Of a stretch of 20,305 nt of DNA, positions 18,854 to 20,305 are shown piece after piece (within the stretch, counting starts at the first letter, position 1; the number at the start of each line of letters is the position of its first letter). The notes beneath the pieces were generated by a model that was not told where the DNA came from, made no database searches, and was given only the letters and a program-made list of their open reading frames with translations. This DNA comes from Ascoidea tarda (nom. inval.). Taxonomy: Eukaryota > Ascomycota > Saccharomycetes > Ascoideales > Ascoideaceae. Location of the stretch: the NCBI GenBank assembly GCA_030560485.1, contig JAKTTS010000287.1, positions 1 to 20,305 on the forward strand. Direction: 5' to 3'. Position numbers and translations under genes: made by a program.

Positions 18854-20305
18854 ATGGACAACCAACAAAACATTCCTCGTTCTGGCAATCCCAACCAGAT
18901 TCAACAGTCCTCGAATATCCCCATCTCAATGATTAACCCAAATGCTGTCAACATGAACAACCTATCAAATATAAATCTAAACAACCTCAACATGAACAAC
19001 ATGAACATGGGCAATCTAAACATGAATAACATGAACAGCATGGGCAACAACATGAACATGAACAACATGACCAACATGAACATGAACAACATGACCAACA
19101 TGAACATGAACAACATGACCAACATGAACATGAACAACATGACCAACATGAACATGAACAACATGACCAACATGAACAATATGAATAACATGAACAACAT
19201 GAACAACATCCCTAACATGGGCAATATGGGAAACATCCCCAACATGAACAACATGAACAGCATGGGCAACAACATGAACATCAACAATATGGGCAACAAC
19301 ATGAACATGAATATGAACATGAACATGAACAGCAACATGAACAATATCAACCTCGCAAACCTACAAAATATCAATAGCATGGCCATGAACAATATTAATG
19401 GCATCAATAACATCAACGGCATCAACATGAACAATCTCAACAACCTCAACATGAACAATATCAACAGCATCAACAGTATGGCTTCCATGAATAATAACAA
19501 CTCCAACAACTCCAGAAATTCCAATAACAATACCAATCCCAACCAAAACAACCAAAACAACCAAAACAACCTATCTAACGTAAACAACACAAACATTGGC
19601 CCTCAGAATCTACAACAAGCAAGAAATATAAATCCCTTGAAAATCAAGAACTTCAGACTAGCTGCTGCCAGAAATCAACCTTATAAATTTGAATGGCAAA
19701 AACAGTACACTATTGAAGAAAGACGTTCAAACATTGAAAAACTCATAAAAATAATCCTATCCATGATCAAACCTGATAAATTAAGATCCCCCCAGCATTT
19801 AACTGACTTTGTTAGAAATCGTGAAGAAACATTTTTTTTAAACTGTCCTACAATAGAAGCCTATAAAAATAGTTTGTCACAATTTATTCAACAACTTTCC
19901 CACCCGCAACTTCATAATAACAACAATAACAATAACAATAACAATAACAACAACATTAATAACAATAACAACAACAATAACAATAATAACAATCAGTTGA
20001 ATAACCAAAACGTTCCATTGAATATAAGCCCAAATATGAACCCAAATGCACTTACTAATACCGCCAACAATACCGCCAATAATACTCCCAACAACAACAA
20101 CAACAACAACACTCCCAATAACAACAACAACCAATTCCCCCAAAACCAATCTCAAATCCGTAATCCAAATCTAATCCAAAATTCAAATCAAAATTCTAAT
20201 CCAAATCCAAATCCAATCACTACCCAAAATTCTTCCATGAATCAACCAATCAATAACAATAACAATAACAATAACAATAACAATAACAATAACAATAACA
20301 ATAAC
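18854..20305 (+). CDS. Met/Asn-rich protein with KIX-like segment, possible Mediator Med15/Gal11 (3' part missing)
   Basis: The frame is open from ATG 18854 to the window end (484 codons visible); the C-terminus is outside. Residues 1-32 are Gln/Pro/Asn-rich. Residues of about 34-215 are almost only Asn and Met with some Ile, Leu, Gly and Thr, including five exact copies of an eight-residue NMNMNNMT unit. Residues 216-255 are Asn/Gln-rich. A normal, charged segment follows at 256-348: KIKNFRLAAARNQPYKFEWQ, then TIEERRSNIEKLIKIILSMI and EAYKNSLSQFIQQL. This W-x(6)-ERR...EAY...L layout resembles the three-helix KIX domain of fungal Med15/Gal11, which binds activators in the Mediator tail. After 349 come further polyN tracts to the window edge. 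KIX identity is by eye, and another Asn-rich nuclear protein is possible. In S. cerevisiae Gal11 the KIX is at the extreme N-terminus, so the preceding 280 residues would be unusual. Confidence 0.7.
   Translation, partial: MDNQQNIPRSGNPNQIQQSSNIPISMINPNAVNMNNLSNINLNNLNMNNMNMGNLNMNNMNSMGNNMNMNNMTNMNMNNMTNMNMNNMTNMNMNNMTNMNMNNMTNMNNMNNMNNMNNIPNMGNMGNIPNMNNMNSMGNNMNINNMGNNMNMNMNMNMNSNMNNINLANLQNINSMAMNNINGINNINGINMNNLNNLNMNNINSINSMASMNNNNSNNSRNSNNNTNPNQNNQNNQNNLSNVNNTNIGPQNLQQARNINPLKIKNFRLAAARNQPYKFEWQKQYTIEERRSNIEKLIKIILSMIKPDKLRSPQHLTDFVRNREETFFLNCPTIEAYKNSLSQFIQQLSHPQLHNNNNNNNNNNNNNINNNNNNNNNNNNQLNNQNVPLNISPNMNPNALTNTANNTANNTPNNNNNNNTPNNNNNQFPQNQSQIRNPNLIQNSNQNSNPNPNPITTQNSSMNQPINNNNNNNNNNNNNNNNNN
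19049..19168 (+). repeat. 24-bp minisatellite, five perfect copies, coding
   Basis: Five identical units AACATGAACATGAACAACATGACC stand head to tail in frame, written here as AACATGAACATG + AACAACATGACC. Each encodes NMNMNNMT. Perfect identity suggests recent expansion. Related but degenerate Asn-Met units continue on both sides. Confidence 0.95.
20248..20305 (+). repeat. AATAAC repeat encoding polyN at window edge
   Basis: Alternating AAT/AAC codons run to the right edge, encoding an uninterrupted asparagine tract whose end is not visible. A similar tract lies at 19915-19992. Confidence 0.9.

Noticed and set aside
19049-19168. CRISPR-like direct repeats
   Set aside because: The copies are contiguous without spacers and encode an in-frame peptide repeat in a eukaryotic gene.
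18901-19596. 231-codon minus-strand Met/Leu/Phe-rich frame
   Set aside because: It is a shadow of the Asn-Met repeat on the opposite strand.

Overview
This is a nuclear segment of a budding yeast (Saccharomycotina). It is AT-rich. It carries single-copy fungal housekeeping genes: a ubiquitin-eL40 fusion, Cdc14 phosphatase, an Scs3/FIT2-family protein, an OM14-like mitochondrial protein and an SLC33-type transporter. The one convincing intron has typical yeast signals (GTATGT at the donor, a TTCTAAC branch site, TAG at the acceptor). The proteins are unusually rich in asparagine runs. I cannot name the species or fix the CUG-decoding clade. No tRNA, rRNA, mobile element, CRISPR array or viral fossil was recognised.

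Layout. (1) At 1-1657, minus strand and open at the left edge, is a regulator-like protein with a Q14 tract and a long Asn/Leu-rich region, ending in the start of a conserved domain. (2) Positions 1658-9098 are about 7.4 kb without a convincing gene. This stretch has a GC-richer CAG-type island (about 2.1-2.8 kb), then strongly AT-rich DNA with short tandem repeats and two long perfect palindromes (22 and 26 bp). It also has a less AT-rich island near 6.0-6.7 kb with CCAAT boxes, and an isolated perfect TATA box at 7648. It is shared upstream DNA of gene 1 and the ubiquitin-eL40 gene. (3) At 9099-10226 is ubiquitin-eL40, split by a 741-bp intron after its eighth coding base. (4) CDC14 (12947-10731, minus) converges on it and carries a tandem Asn-His-Ser-Pro array in its tail. 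(5) A 334-bp divergent promoter with two CACGTG boxes separates CDC14 from the FIT2/Scs3 gene (13282-14430). (6) The OM14-like gene lies at 15311-15799. (7) The SLC33/Ybr220c-like transporter lies at 16115-18160. (8) A Met/Asn-rich protein with a KIX-like helical segment, possibly Mediator Med15/Gal11, runs off the right edge from 18854.

The genes form no operon and work in separate processes: translation and ubiquitin supply, mitotic exit, ER lipid storage, mitochondrial outer membrane, acetyl-CoA transport and transcription. What ties the window together is sequence style. Asn-rich repeats expand in almost every protein. Two proteins near opposite ends share a three-residue Asn/hydrophobic rhythm. 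GC-richer CAG-type islands sit just upstream of several genes.
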